A DNA stretch of 64,000 bases from Clostridiales bacterium (lineage in GTDB: Bacteria > Bacillota > Clostridia > Lachnospirales > Lachnospiraceae), in contig JAGZHZ010000001.1 of NCBI GenBank assembly GCA_018366495.1, forward strand, positions 144,609 through 208,608. Reading direction: 5' to 3'. Each line of letters opens with the position of its first letter. The first letter of the stretch is position 1. A program made the translations under genes and the position numbers. The notes beneath the pieces were generated by a model, which searched no databases, was not told where the DNA came from, and was given only the letters and a program-made list of their open reading frames with translations. Below are positions 1-8,631 of this stretch, piece by piece.

Positions 1-251
1 TGATTTGGATTTTCACTTGAATTTCTATGAAATGAAATAAACCAGTCCGCATCTGCTTCATTTGCCATCTGTGCTTTCTGAAGCGGCGAATCATACACGT
101 CATCTATTCTGGTATATACTACATCTTCCCCAGCATCCTGCAGCAGATCTCCCACTGCCAGTGCAAGACTCAATGCATCTTCCTTTTCCTGTCTTCCTTC
201 ATATACTGCTCCTGGATCTTTTCCTCCGTGGGCTGGAGCTATTTTGCGCTT
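1..251 (-). pseudogene. N-acetylmuramoyl-L-alanine amidase (Amidase_3) fragment, 5' end lost
   Basis: The minus strand reads HGGKDPGAVYEGRQEK, then DVVYTR and SPLQKAQMANEADADWFISFHRNSS, the conserved N-terminal half of zinc-dependent Amidase_3 cell-wall amidases (HGG zinc histidine, GAVYEGRQEK, SFHRNSS). The gene runs off the left edge of the window. The usual N-terminal stretch of the IxxDAGHGG type is missing: upstream of HGG the frame reads KRKIAPA and meets TAA at 252-254 with no start codon. The break falls at about 222-232, only about 95 bp from a large serine recombinase gene, so I infer that a recombinase-borne element inserted into the HGG codons and separated the first codons from the rest. 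The remaining C-terminal part could be intact outside the window. Confidence 0.7.
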
Positions 252-326
252 TTATTTTATCCTTATTTCATTAATTTCTTCTAAATTAAAATTAGAGGCT
301 AAATAAAAAGCAATCATTCTTTTTAT

Positions 327-1835
327 TTAAAAACGGTATACTATTTCAATCTCATTTTCTTCGACTATGATCTCCTCTATCATCTCCAATAGAATCGTTC
401 TTTTCATCCATTCTTCTGCTTTAAATTCTTTCATTTTTGATAAACATTCTGTTTTGCAATCTTTTTCTTTTTGTTCCTGCGCCATATATAAGATCTGTTC
501 TTCTAATATTTTTTCTTTCTTCTGATACGCTTCTCGGTAAGAAATCCATTCTTCTCTCGATAAAATTCCTTCCTTAAAATCTTCGTATATAACTCTTTCA
601 AATTGTCGGACTCTTTTACATTCTATTTCCAGTTTTTTCTTTTCCTGCTCTTTTTTCTTTTCCTTCTCTTTTAAGATGTGTTCCTTCTGTCTATTCCATT
701 CATCTAAAACATCTGGAAAAATTTTTTCAAGATCATGAGAAATAATGTTCTTCAAATCAGCATACCACACGGTATGGGGCGTACAATATGCTCTCCCCAT
801 GCGAATATAGGTTCCGCAACAATAACGCATCTTTTCCCCTTCTCCTTTTTTTACCAGCATATGCCCGCACTTCTTGCATTTTATCATCCCTGCAAACAAA
901 TTTTTTTCTCCTCTTGTTCCTATTCTGTGCGTTTTTGTATTTAACATTCTCTGTGTTCTTTCCCAAGTCTCCATATCAATAATTGGTTCCTGTGTTCCCT
1001 CCACAACAACCCATTCTTCTTTTTTCCTTATTTTCTGTCTTCCGCGCATCTCCTGATATTTCTTTCCCTGCACCATATTCCCGATATAGATTTCATTTTG
1101 TAAAATTTTATGAATCGTAGAATACGTCCAATAACTGCCTGTTTTCGTGCTGTTTCCATTTCTGTATCTCTCCCCATTTTCTCTTTTATATTCAGAGGGA
1201 GATAAAATCTGACGCTCATTGAGCCATCTCGCAATACTATTTTTCCCATATCCCTCTCCATACATTTTAAAGATTCTGCGCACTACTTCTGCCGCATATG
1301 GATCAACGATCAGTTTATTTTTATCTTCTGGAGATTTTTTATAACCATAAGATGCAAAAGCGCCGATAAACTTCCCAGATTCCTGTTTTGTCCTCACTGC
1401 CGCATGAACTTTTCTGGAAATATCACGCGCATACTGCTCATTTAAAAGATTTTTTATCGGCATCATCAAATCATACTGTTTTTTTTCACTGTCAATCCCA
1501 TCCACTATCGAAATAAAGCGTACCTTCCATTTCGGAAAGTAACGCTCCAGATACGTTCCTGTCTCAAGATAATCTCTTCCAAATCTTGACAGATCCTTGA
1601 CAATCACACAATCAATCTTTCCCTCCTCAATATCACGGATCATCCTGCAAAAAGATGGACGTTTAAAATCCGTTCCGCTCCATCCGTCGTCTATATAGGT
1701 ATCAATCAATCTCAGGTCTTTCTGTCTGTGGATAAATTCATAAAGAAGTTCTCTTTGATTTTTTACGCTGTCACTCTCTGCTTTGTCTCCATCTTCTCTC
1801 GACAGACGAATATATGCAGCCGTTTTAAAGCTCAT
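327..1835 (-). CDS. Large serine recombinase (site-specific integrase)
   Basis: 502 residues from the ATG at 1835; a TTG one codon upstream lies too close to the GGGAG ribosome site. The N-terminal resolvase domain begins with AYIRLSRED, whose serine is the expected nucleophile, and continues with SGTDFKRPSF and KDLSRFGRDYLE. A recombinase domain follows (RRIFKMYGEGYGKNSIARWLNE), then a zinc-ribbon (CKKCGHMLVKK and a later CC/C set), and a long Lys/Glu-rich coiled coil of about 100 residues near the C terminus, as in TnpX-type integrases. Such enzymes integrate and excise phages and conjugative or mobilisable elements between attP and attB. The gene ends about 75 bp from the broken amidase, which I take to be its attachment site. 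Confidence 0.92.
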   Translation of the reverse strand: MSFKTAAYIRLSREDGDKAESDSVKNQRELLYEFIHRQKDLRLIDTYIDDGWSGTDFKRPSFCRMIRDIEEGKIDCVIVKDLSRFGRDYLETGTYLERYFPKWKVRFISIVDGIDSEKKQYDLMMPIKNLLNEQYARDISRKVHAAVRTKQESGKFIGAFASYGYKKSPEDKNKLIVDPYAAEVVRRIFKMYGEGYGKNSIARWLNERQILSPSEYKRENGERYRNGNSTKTGSYWTYSTIHKILQNEIYIGNMVQGKKYQEMRGRQKIRKKEEWVVVEGTQEPIIDMETWERTQRMLNTKTHRIGTRGEKNLFAGMIKCKKCGHMLVKKGEGEKMRYCCGTYIRMGRAYCTPHTVWYADLKNIISHDLEKIFPDVLDEWNRQKEHILKEKEKKKEQEKKKLEIECKRVRQFERVIYEDFKEGILSREEWISYREAYQKKEKILEEQILYMAQEQKEKDCKTECLSKMKEFKAEEWMKRTILLEMIEEIIVEENEIEIVYRF

Positions 1836-1950
1836 CAATCTCCCTCATTTATAAAACTCTCTTGTGTACAGCGTATTCTTATTTTTTCCTATATATGCGC
1901 CCCTTATAAAAATATCAAAAACATACATAACAAACTATAAAATTAATCGT

Positions 1951-1989
1951 ACTATCCATCCCACACCTAAAGGAGTGGGTTTTCCGCAC
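1951..1989 (+). repeat. Solo IS200/IS605-end-like hairpin, copy 1
   Basis: Reads ACTATCCATCCCACACC, then TAAAGGAGTGGG and TTTTCCGCAC. The arms CCCACaCC and GGaGTGGG form a hairpin. Related versions with the order AACTACCCATCAC-TAAAGG-GTTTTCTGC occur near 7261, 15970 and 19312. I recognise this as similar to the non-coding end downstream of tnpB in IS200/IS605 elements, but the assignment is inferred. Confidence 0.4.
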
Positions 1990-2308
1990 TCTTATTTGTA
2001 AAAAGAGTATTGTTTTAATTATTTACAATACCATTATAAAAAAACAGATGCAGATTATACTTTTTTAATATTATTTCGATTGTTTTATGTATTCTATATT
2101 TCAGATTCTATATTGCTTGAAAAATATATTTGTTTTTGACAAAGTCCAAAATAAATTTTATTTCATCCCCGCATTTTCTACTCTCCCTGCCCTGGGTCAA
2201 TCACTATTTTAGCCATACTTTTCCCCTTATTGTTTTCTTTTTTACATCATATTCAAAAAAATTATGGTTGATACTGCAATCATTTTTCTTTTTACAGGAC
2301 ATTACCTG

Positions 2309-2349
2309 CTAGATATAGCGCAAATTGTGTATTTTTACCCTATATCTAG
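2309..2349. repeat. Perfect 10-bp inverted repeat
   Basis: CTAGATATAG at 2309-2318 and CTATATCTAG at 2340-2349 are exact reverse complements with a 21-nt loop. CGCAAATTGT lies just inside the left arm and recurs near 2386. The role is unknown; an attachment or binding site of a former element is possible. Confidence 0.4.
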
Positions 2350-2419
2350 TATACAATATATATTTTTACATTTTTCGCAAATTGTATCTAAAAAAAAACA
2401 TTTTTTTTAAAATTTCCTC

Positions 2420-2448
2420 TTGCATTTTTTTATCAATATGTATATAAT
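2420..2448 (+). promoter_or_regulatory. Promoter of the tRNA-Glu gene
   Basis: TTGCAT (2420-2425) and a perfect TATAAT (2443-2448) are 17 bp apart, about 20 bp upstream of the mature tRNA 5' end. This is a strong sigma-70/sigma-A arrangement. Confidence 0.75.
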
Positions 2449-2466
2449 GTCATTTGTAAGGAACAA

Positions 2467-2538
2467 GGCTCGTTGGTCAAGCGGTTAAGACGCCGCCCTC
2501 TCACGGCGGAAACAGGGGTTCGATTCCCCTACGAGCTG
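2467..2538 (+). tRNA. tRNA-Glu, anticodon CTC
   Basis: The cloverleaf is readable: acceptor GGCTCGT pairs with ACGAGCT (first pair G-T), D-arm GGTCAAGCGGTTAAGAC, anticodon stem CCGCC/GGCGG with loop CTCTCAC giving CTC, and T-arm with GGTTCGATTCC. The CCA end is not encoded; position 73 is G. Read through glutamate codons GAG. It stands alone, with its own promoter and a terminator directly downstream. tRNA genes are frequent integration points, and element remnants begin about 100 bp downstream. Confidence 0.93.
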
Positions 2539-2540
2539 TT

Positions 2541-2572
2541 AAAAACCTCAGTGAAATCACTGAGGTTTTTTT
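2541..2572 (+). terminator. Rho-independent terminator of tRNA-Glu
   Basis: AAAACCTCAGTG and CACTGAGGTTTT pair around a 4-nt loop and are followed by a run of seven T. Confidence 0.9.
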
Positions 2573-2641
2573 GTTGTAACTCTTTGTCAAGAGTTGGGGT
2601 AAATATTTTTTATGAGGCATCGGAATGAGGTGCCCCCTCCA

Positions 2642-3135
2642 TTCTTTTAAAAATGCATTCTCTATCCTTAATTTTAGAAGTTCATCTTCCAGTTCTCTTA
2701 CGTGCTCAGCGCTTGTATCAACGGAAGTTCTTTCTAATGGTTTACTTTGCGTAGTGTTATCTAATTTATTCAATGTTTTCTTTCGACCTTTCTTATGTTG
2801 TCTCAACGCATCAGAACCAGCTGTGCGAAAACGATGAACCCAGTTAACAATCAAAGATGGGTTGGTAATGCCTTCTTGTAGAGCTAAATCTTGATATGAG
2901 ATTTCACTTGATAAATACAATTCTACAACAGAAAGCTTTTTTCGAAAGAATATATATTATTTTTTTGAGAACGCAGTAAACTTTCATCTCCAAAAGTTTG
3001 ATAATTATGAACCCATTGCTCAATATTTCTTTTAGCAGGAACTCCATATGTTTTAGAAAGATATCTGTATCCACTTTTTCCATTTAAGTATACTAAAACA
3101 ACTTTCCTCTTGAATTCAAAAGAATATTTAAACAT
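2642..3135 (-). pseudogene. IS3-family transposase OrfA remnant, frameshifted and truncated
   Basis: The minus strand encodes MFKYSFEFKRKVVLVYLNGK and SKTYGVPAKRNIEQWVHNYQ, then FGDESLLRSQKN. After a frameshift near 2920-2945 it continues with YLSSEISYQDLALQEGITNP, VNWVHRFRTAGSDALR and the leucine-zipper-like stretch VRELEDELLKLRIENAFLKE. This is the DNA-binding subunit of IS3 (IS150-type) transposases, with two helix-turn-helix modules and a coiled coil. Homology stops abruptly after LKE at about 2642; OrfB, which carries the DDE catalytic core, is absent. The element is therefore dead and its downstream part has been deleted. Confidence 0.8.
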
Positions 3136-3165
3136 AAAAATACCGTGAATATTCCCCAACCATTA

Positions 3166-3585
3166 TCAGACACGGAGTTCCCAAAATTCAGTGATTGGGA
3201 CATTGCTTTCATATCCATATTCTCGATACACACAATCATAGACATTGGCTATCTGTCTTGGCTGTTTATGAAGAAAATCTTTCCTTTGATTTGCAGCCTT
3301 TTCGTGCGATCCGACAACTTTTATTCTCTGTTTATCCCTGTTTTTAGAGCCTTTCTGCACGAGCGAGAGGTTACGCTGTTCACACTTCAACCGCTTTTCA
3401 GCCTGTAATCAAACGGAACAGTTCGATATTGTTTCCATTTCACGAATCCGATTTTTTGAAGCTTTATGTACCCGTTTTTAACAGATATATTTCCAATTGA
3501 ATTTCTTGGATTTGAATTTCGGAAAACGTACTTTAGAGATTGTACATAAAACGTACGCAGCCAAAAGCTCTGACGCCAGAAATAT
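3166..3585 (-). pseudogene. IS200/IS605 TnpB remnant, several frameshifts and stops
   Basis: Pieces of TnpB are readable in different minus-strand frames: RFPKFKSKKFN, IKLQKIGFVKWKQYRTVPF, then LSLVQKGSKNRDKQRIKV and NQRKDFLHKQPRQIANVYDC. In TnpB these lie in the middle of the protein, before the RuvC catalytic motifs. The RuvC and zinc-finger C-terminal part is missing and sequence breaks off at about 3166, next to the IS3 remnant. It follows the tnpA remnant in the usual order. TnpB is the RNA-guided nuclease ancestor of Cas12; this copy cannot be functional. Confidence 0.75.
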
Positions 3586-3590
3586 TTTTT

Positions 3591-3903
3591 TCATCGTTTT
3601 TTCCATATTTTGGGAAATTCTTTCTTGAGAAGTCTGCTGCTCGCACTTTTATATGCGTTTATGAATTTACTGATTTCCGTACTAGGATATACCCTGAAAA
3701 GTATGTGAATATGGTCTTTATCATGATTCCATTCCTGCAAAGTAATATTGTATTTGGGCGATATGTGCTCAAATAGTTCCTTTGTTCCTTTAGAAATATC
3801 ATCATCAAAAACCTGTCGGCGATCTTTCATCCCAATCCCAAGATGGTATTGCAATAAGAATACCGAATGAACATTACCGTCTAACTCCGTTGTTCTTTCT
3901 TCC
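3591..3903 (-). pseudogene. IS200/IS605 Y1 transposase TnpA remnant
   Basis: Reads NVHSVFLLQYHL, RRQVFDDDISKGTKELFEHI, then EWNHDKDHIHILFRVYP (the HUH motif region) and EISKFINAYKSASSRLLKKE. These are the hallmarks of the small tyrosine HUH transposase. It stops at about residue 95, before the catalytic tyrosine helix usually found nearer residue 125, and no start codon is visible upstream of NVHSV before a TGA. It is therefore truncated at both ends. It lies about 65 bp from the trailer end of the CRISPR array. Confidence 0.75.
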
Positions 3904-3967
3904 CTTCACCTTATTCGACTGATTTTAGTAGGATATCTTTCTTAGATTTTGTCAAGCATTATAGGTG

Positions 3968-6900
3968 GTTAAAATTCCAATATGTTTATATTTCTACAAC
4001 AGAAGATGAGGAAAAGGCAGAAGAGTTGACAGTCCTTAAAATTCCAATATATTTATATTTCTACAAGTAAGAGACGAGATCAACCGCATCAATACCGCCT
4101 TAAAATTCCAATATGTTTATATTTCTACAAAGCTTTTGATAACATTTTTCGACTAATTGTAACCTTAAAATTCCAATATGTTTATATTTCTACAATTTTT
4201 GAGAATCATCACTTGCTGTAATGATAAACTTAAAATTCCAATATGTTTATATTTCTACAGCTAACATCCAATAATTATGTTCTGTATGTTCTGCTTAAAA
4301 TTCCAATATGTTTATATTTCTACGTGTATCTCATTAAGCTGTATGCAAATGGCTTCCCGGCTTAAAATTCCAATATGTTTATATTTCTACGATGATAAGC
4401 AGAGACTGTAATTGTCATGTAAGCGTCTTAAAATTCCAATATGTTTATATTTCTACCGGGAAATTAGATGAATTGAATGGTGGTTTATACTACTTAAAAT
4501 TCCAATATGTTTATATTTCTACACCATGCAAGATAGGAATCTGAAGTTATTGAAGCTTGCTTAAAATTCCAATATGTTTATATTTCTACGCGGAAGAAGG
4601 ATACTTTCTAAACAAAATTTGAACTTAAAATTCCAATATGTTTATATTTCTACCGTCTTGACGTTTAATATTTAAATTTATTGTATACTTAAAATTCCAA
4701 TATGTTTATATTTCTACTGTCATGGCTTTAAATAGTCAAAATTTACTGTATAACTTAAAATTCCAATATGTTTATATTTCTACAAAAAGGAACTTTTGTA
4801 CAGCTCGCTGCGACAGCTGTCTTAAAATTCCAATATGTTTATATTTCTACGCAAAGGATATTGATACAATTGCCATTCTTTTAACTTAAAATTCCAATAT
4901 GTTTATATTTCTACGAATACCCCACAAGCAATCAGGTCTTTAATATCTTCCTTAAAATTCCAATATGTTTATATTTCTACGCAAGACACAAACTCTTCTT
5001 TAAAATCCACGACTTACTTAAAATTCCAATATGTTTATATTTCTACTTAGAAGATCCAAGTCAAATTAGTACCGTTGTGTACTTAAAATTCCAATATGTT
5101 TATATTTCTACCAAAATTCACGCTCAGAAGTTCTAAAAATATCTTTATACTTAAAATTCCAATATGTTTATATTTCTACCAAAAGCCCAGGAGAAATACA
5201 GTCAGTCTGTCAGACTTAAAATTCCAATATGTTTATATTTCTACCGTGAATTTAGTACAATTCAATTAATTTCTCCGTACAACTTAAAATTCCAATATGT
5301 TTATATTTCTACGCTTGGCAATATTCCAATCAAGCCGGATTAGTAATCTTAAAATTCCAATATGTTTATATTTCTACCATCTGTTCTGTTGCAACTTTTA
5401 ACAAATTATCGTCCTTAAAATTCCAATATGTTTATATTTCTACGTGGACTTTCTGTCGTGATTCGTCTATACCAAAAATCTTAAAATTCCAATATGTTTA
5501 TATTTCTACAATGACTGACAATTTTCCTGATAATGTCTTTAAACTCTTAAAATTCCAATATGTTTATATTTCTACGTATGCGTAATAAGCCACGCAACAA
5601 CATGCGAAAATCTTAAAATTCCAATATGTTTATATTTCTACTCACACTCGAATTCTCCAATACAAAAACGATCGTCATCTTAAAATTCCAATATGTTTAT
5701 ATTTCTACACGATAAAGGTTTTTTAGCTTTTCAATGGGGCGTCCTTAAAATTCCAATATGTTTATATTTCTACGAAAGCGTATTTACAAGCCATTCAAAA
5801 ACTTAGTAACTTAAAATTCCAATATGTTTATATTTCTACAATTAGCTTGTATAAGTAGAAAACTTGATAGATTGACTTAAAATTCCAATATGTTTATATT
5901 TCTACCTGTGCAATTTGGCAGACCGAAACCAGCTTGAAAAAACTTAAAATTCCAATATGTTTATATTTCTACAAATTCACGCTCAGAAGTTCTAAAAATG
6001 TCTCGATACTTAAAATTCCAATATGTTTATATTTCTACAATATACTTTTTCAGTAGACCTGAAAATATCTTTGTCTTAAAATTCCAATATGTTTATATTT
6101 CTACAAAATTTTTTCTTAACGATGATATATTCTGCTCGCACCTTAAAATTCCAATATGTTTATATTTCTACCCGTTTGCGGCGTAGATGTCTTTCCACAA
6201 ATAAGTCTTAAAATTCCAATATGTTTATATTTCTACTCCAATAATTATGTTCTGTATGTTCAAGTGAATATAGCTTAAAATTCCAATATGTTTATATTTC
6301 TACCACTTTGTAATACTCAGCTTTATCTTTTATAAATATTGCTTAAAATTCCAATATGTTTATATTTCTACAGAATACATCGTTTATAACGAAGAAATGG
6401 AACAGCCTTAAAATTCCAATATGTTTATATTTCTACCGGAAAATATCTTAAAGAAATGGTCAGAAACAGAAATCTTAAAATTCCAATATGTTTATATTTC
6501 TACAGCAACAGCAGAAATTTCAGTAGTGTTCAAAGAAACTTAAAATTCCAATATGTTTATATTTCTACAAAAAAATGTCAAGTATTAAAAAACTTCCCCA
6601 TTGTTCTTAAAATTCCAATATGTTTATATTTCTACCCCAGATTTGTTTACAGATACTCCCAGTACCGCTTTCTTAAAATTCCAATATGTTTATATTTCTA
6701 CCGTCACTTCCTGCTCTTCCTTTGTAAAAACTTATAAACTTAAAATTCCAATATGTTTATATTTCTACAGAAGTTGTTTTAGTGCATTTTGAAAAAGGCA
6801 AATACTTAAAATTCCAATATGTTTATATTTCTACATGTCTAACAATTTTCCTGATAAGGTTATGAAATTCTTAAAATTCCAATATGTTTATATTTCTACA

Positions 6901-7032
6901 AAAATTTATATACTTGCTATGCAATGATTCCACCACTTAAAATTCCAATATGTTTATATTTCTACAAGTTTCGATCAAAGAATGGAATTATCGTAATAAA
7001 ACCTTAAAATTCCAATATGTTTATATTTCTAC
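3968..7032 (-). CRISPR. Type I-B CRISPR array, 47 repeats and 46 spacers
   Basis: I counted 47 copies of a 30-nt repeat whose plus-strand core is TTCCAATATGTTTATATTTC, preceded by CTTAAAA and followed by TAC. Spacers are about 34-39 nt. The two leftmost repeats are degenerate: the first has GTTAAAA instead of CTTAAAA, and the second (4037-4066) has ATATATTT for ATATGTTT. Decay at the low-coordinate end marks the trailer, so transcription should run on the minus strand, like the cas genes. In that direction the repeat ends GGAATTTTAAG, giving an 8-nt handle ATTTTAAG. The leader is then between 7033 and cas2. Several spacer pairs are related to each other (see findings). No spacer-protospacer search was possible. 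Confidence 0.98.
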
Positions 7033-7343
7033 CCCGATCATTTTTTCTCTTTGTTTTTGCTTAGTAATATATGACTGTTTTGTCTACCTCCCCTATTTTT
7101 CCTTTTTTGTTCGTAAAAAATATTAATGTTTTTTTCCTTCTTCTTATACTACCTCATTTTTTCAGCATTGTCTACCCTTAGAAATTTTTGTATTATTAGC
7201 GGTCGACAAGCTATAACTTAACTTTCCATTTCAATATACTATTGATATTATCTATTATCCGTGAACTACCATCACCTAAAGGTAATATTCTTTGACTTGC
7301 TACATGCAAAACATATAAGTATAATCCTACAGTTAATATAGAA
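7033..7343 (-). promoter_or_regulatory. CRISPR leader with a candidate array promoter
   Basis: 311 bp of very AT-rich DNA between cas2 and the newest repeat, with no gene. On the minus strand TAGACA (7169-7174) and TAGTAT (7146-7151) are 17 bp apart and would start transcription about 100 bp before the first repeat. A fragment like the IS200/IS605-end hairpins lies at 7261-7290, in the cas2-proximal part. New spacers are expected to be inserted at the 7032/7033 boundary. Confidence 0.6.
7261..7290 (+). repeat. Solo IS200/IS605-end-like sequence, copy 2
   Basis: GTGAACTACCATCACC followed by TAAAGGTAATATTC matches the copy at 19312 (GTGAACTACCCATCAC, TAAAGG) but the second hairpin arm is eroded. 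It sits inside the leader region between cas2 and the array. Confidence 0.35.
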
Positions 7344-7622
7344 TCATAGAAAATTAGACATTTTATTATCTTCTTTTCCCCAAAATTCTTTATTCAGCCA
7401 TTTTTCATTTCTAGATGTAAAAATTATGACAGAATCTTCATTTTTTCTGATGATTTTATTTAGTTCTGCTTGAAGTTTTAGTTTATCTGCCTGTGACAAC
7501 TCTCCTTCAAATACAGAATTTTGTATATGTGTCATATATTTTTTACATGTTTTATATACTTTAGGAAGGATTTTTTTCCCTTTTTCATCCAAAACAATAT
7601 CATAGACTAAAACGGAATACAT
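7344..7622 (-). CDS. cas2: CRISPR-associated endoribonuclease/integrase subunit Cas2
   Basis: 92 residues starting MYSVLVYDIVLDEKGKK, with the ferredoxin-fold beta-strand and conserved aspartate of Cas2 (YDIV), then LPKVYKTCKKYMTHIQNSVF and a C-terminal strand. The ATG at 7622 lies one base after the cas1 stop and has a GGTGG ribosome site; a longer frame starting upstream inside cas1 lacks support. Cas2 dimerises between two Cas1 dimers to form the spacer integrase. It is the last gene of the operon, next to the leader. Confidence 0.95.
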   Translation of the reverse strand: MYSVLVYDIVLDEKGKKILPKVYKTCKKYMTHIQNSVFEGELSQADKLKLQAELNKIIRKNEDSVIIFTSRNEKWLNKEFWGKEDNKMSNFL

Positions 7623-7623
7623 A

Positions 7624-8616
7624 TTACCACCACATTTCAAATCCTTTATATTCTTTTTCACCAATTAAATGTTTAATCAGTTTATAGCATTCTAATCGTA
7701 TTAGATAACGATACGATACTGAACGTCCCAGTTCTTTATGTTTGACTGTTTTCTGTAATCTCTCATCCAGCTCAGCTACAATAAGTTGAGAAGCTTCTTT
7801 TTTCAATTGTAATCCATTTAAGTCACTGCGAAAGCTCTTTTTGGAAATCTGATTTCTATTTAATAATGAAAAAATCAACCTGTCACCTATTAATGGCTTA
7901 AAAATTTCTGCAATATCTAATGATAATGAAAATCTTCTTGTACCCGGCTCATGCAGATAACTGATCGTCGGATTTAGCTGAGTATGATAAATTTCAGTCA
8001 AAACCTTTGTATAAATTAACATATTTACAAATGAGATCAGACTATTCATGCGATTATCAGGCGGATTCATTACTCTCTTATCAAACTCTATTTCCTGATC
8101 AATTATATTTTTCCATGAACTATAATACGTTTTGCGAATATTTCCTTCAATTCCCATCAGCATTTCAATACTCGCAGCTTTCTCGATTTGTTTTCTATAT
8201 TCTTCAATCTTCTGCATACTTTCTTTTACATCTTTTCCTCGTCCATTGTAATACCTCAGATTACGATAAATGTTAAAAGATGCCGCCTGAATAAATTTCT
8301 TTGCTATTTCCAGTCTTTTTTCTGCATTTGAATATGCCTCAACCTGATGCACAATCAGTTTGCCTGCTAACAACTGTTCTCTTGGATAATAACTTCCAGT
8401 ATAAAACTGATAATGATTAAAGAAATGCAGTGCAATTCCTTTTTGTCCCATAAAATTCAACAGTGAGGTATTTAAAGACATCTCTGACATTACATAAATA
8501 TCTCGAATCTGTTCCACAGGAAGATCTCTTTTTTCTCCTTCTGCTGTCTCAAAACACAAAGTATTATCTTTTCTTGATAACTTTCCCCCTGTATAAATAT
8601 AATAGCTTTTGTCCAT
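7624..8616 (-). CDS. cas1: CRISPR integrase Cas1
   Basis: 330 residues. The core reads TISYLHEPGTRRFSLSLDIA followed by EIFKPLIGDRLIFSLLN, the Cas1 metal-site histidine and acidic region, with LMGIEGNIRKTYYSSW holding the other acidic ligand. Length and motifs fit subtype I-B Cas1 (Cas1b/hypothetical TIGR03641 type). It catalyses insertion of new spacers at the leader-repeat junction together with Cas2, with Cas4 selecting PAM-flanked ends. The ribosome site AAAGGAGAAAGGG precedes the ATG. It overlaps no neighbour and is 15 bp from cas4. Confidence 0.97.
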   Translation of the reverse strand: MDKSYYIYTGGKLSRKDNTLCFETAEGEKRDLPVEQIRDIYVMSEMSLNTSLLNFMGQKGIALHFFNHYQFYTGSYYPREQLLAGKLIVHQVEAYSNAEKRLEIAKKFIQAASFNIYRNLRYYNGRGKDVKESMQKIEEYRKQIEKAASIEMLMGIEGNIRKTYYSSWKNIIDQEIEFDKRVMNPPDNRMNSLISFVNMLIYTKVLTEIYHTQLNPTISYLHEPGTRRFSLSLDIAEIFKPLIGDRLIFSLLNRNQISKKSFRSDLNGLQLKKEASQLIVAELDERLQKTVKHKELGRSVSYRYLIRLECYKLIKHLIGEKEYKGFEMWW

Positions 8617-8631
8617 CCCTTTCTCCTTTAT

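Larger units (their letters stand above)
1836..2419. other. Long AT-rich intergenic region without a gene
   Basis: About 580 bp between the recombinase and the tRNA promoter. It holds a hairpin at 1951-1989 resembling IS200/IS605 ends and a perfect 10-bp inverted repeat at 2309-2349. No open frame with a ribosome site or recognisable protein similarity was seen. Short plus-strand frames inside it look like chance. Confidence 0.5.

Noticed and set aside
5998..6792. Plus-strand open frames encoding repeated LKIPICLYFY/LKFQYVYIST peptides
   Set aside because: They are translations of the CRISPR repeats read through several spacers; no ribosome site and no protein meaning.
3968..7032. Self-targeting spacers against this window
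   Set aside because: I compared several spacers with nearby genes by eye and saw no match; a complete search could not be done, so no claim is made.
7344..7664. Longer Cas2 start inside cas1
   Set aside because: The extra 14 residues are not Cas2-like; MYSVLVYDIV with its own ribosome site is the family N terminus.
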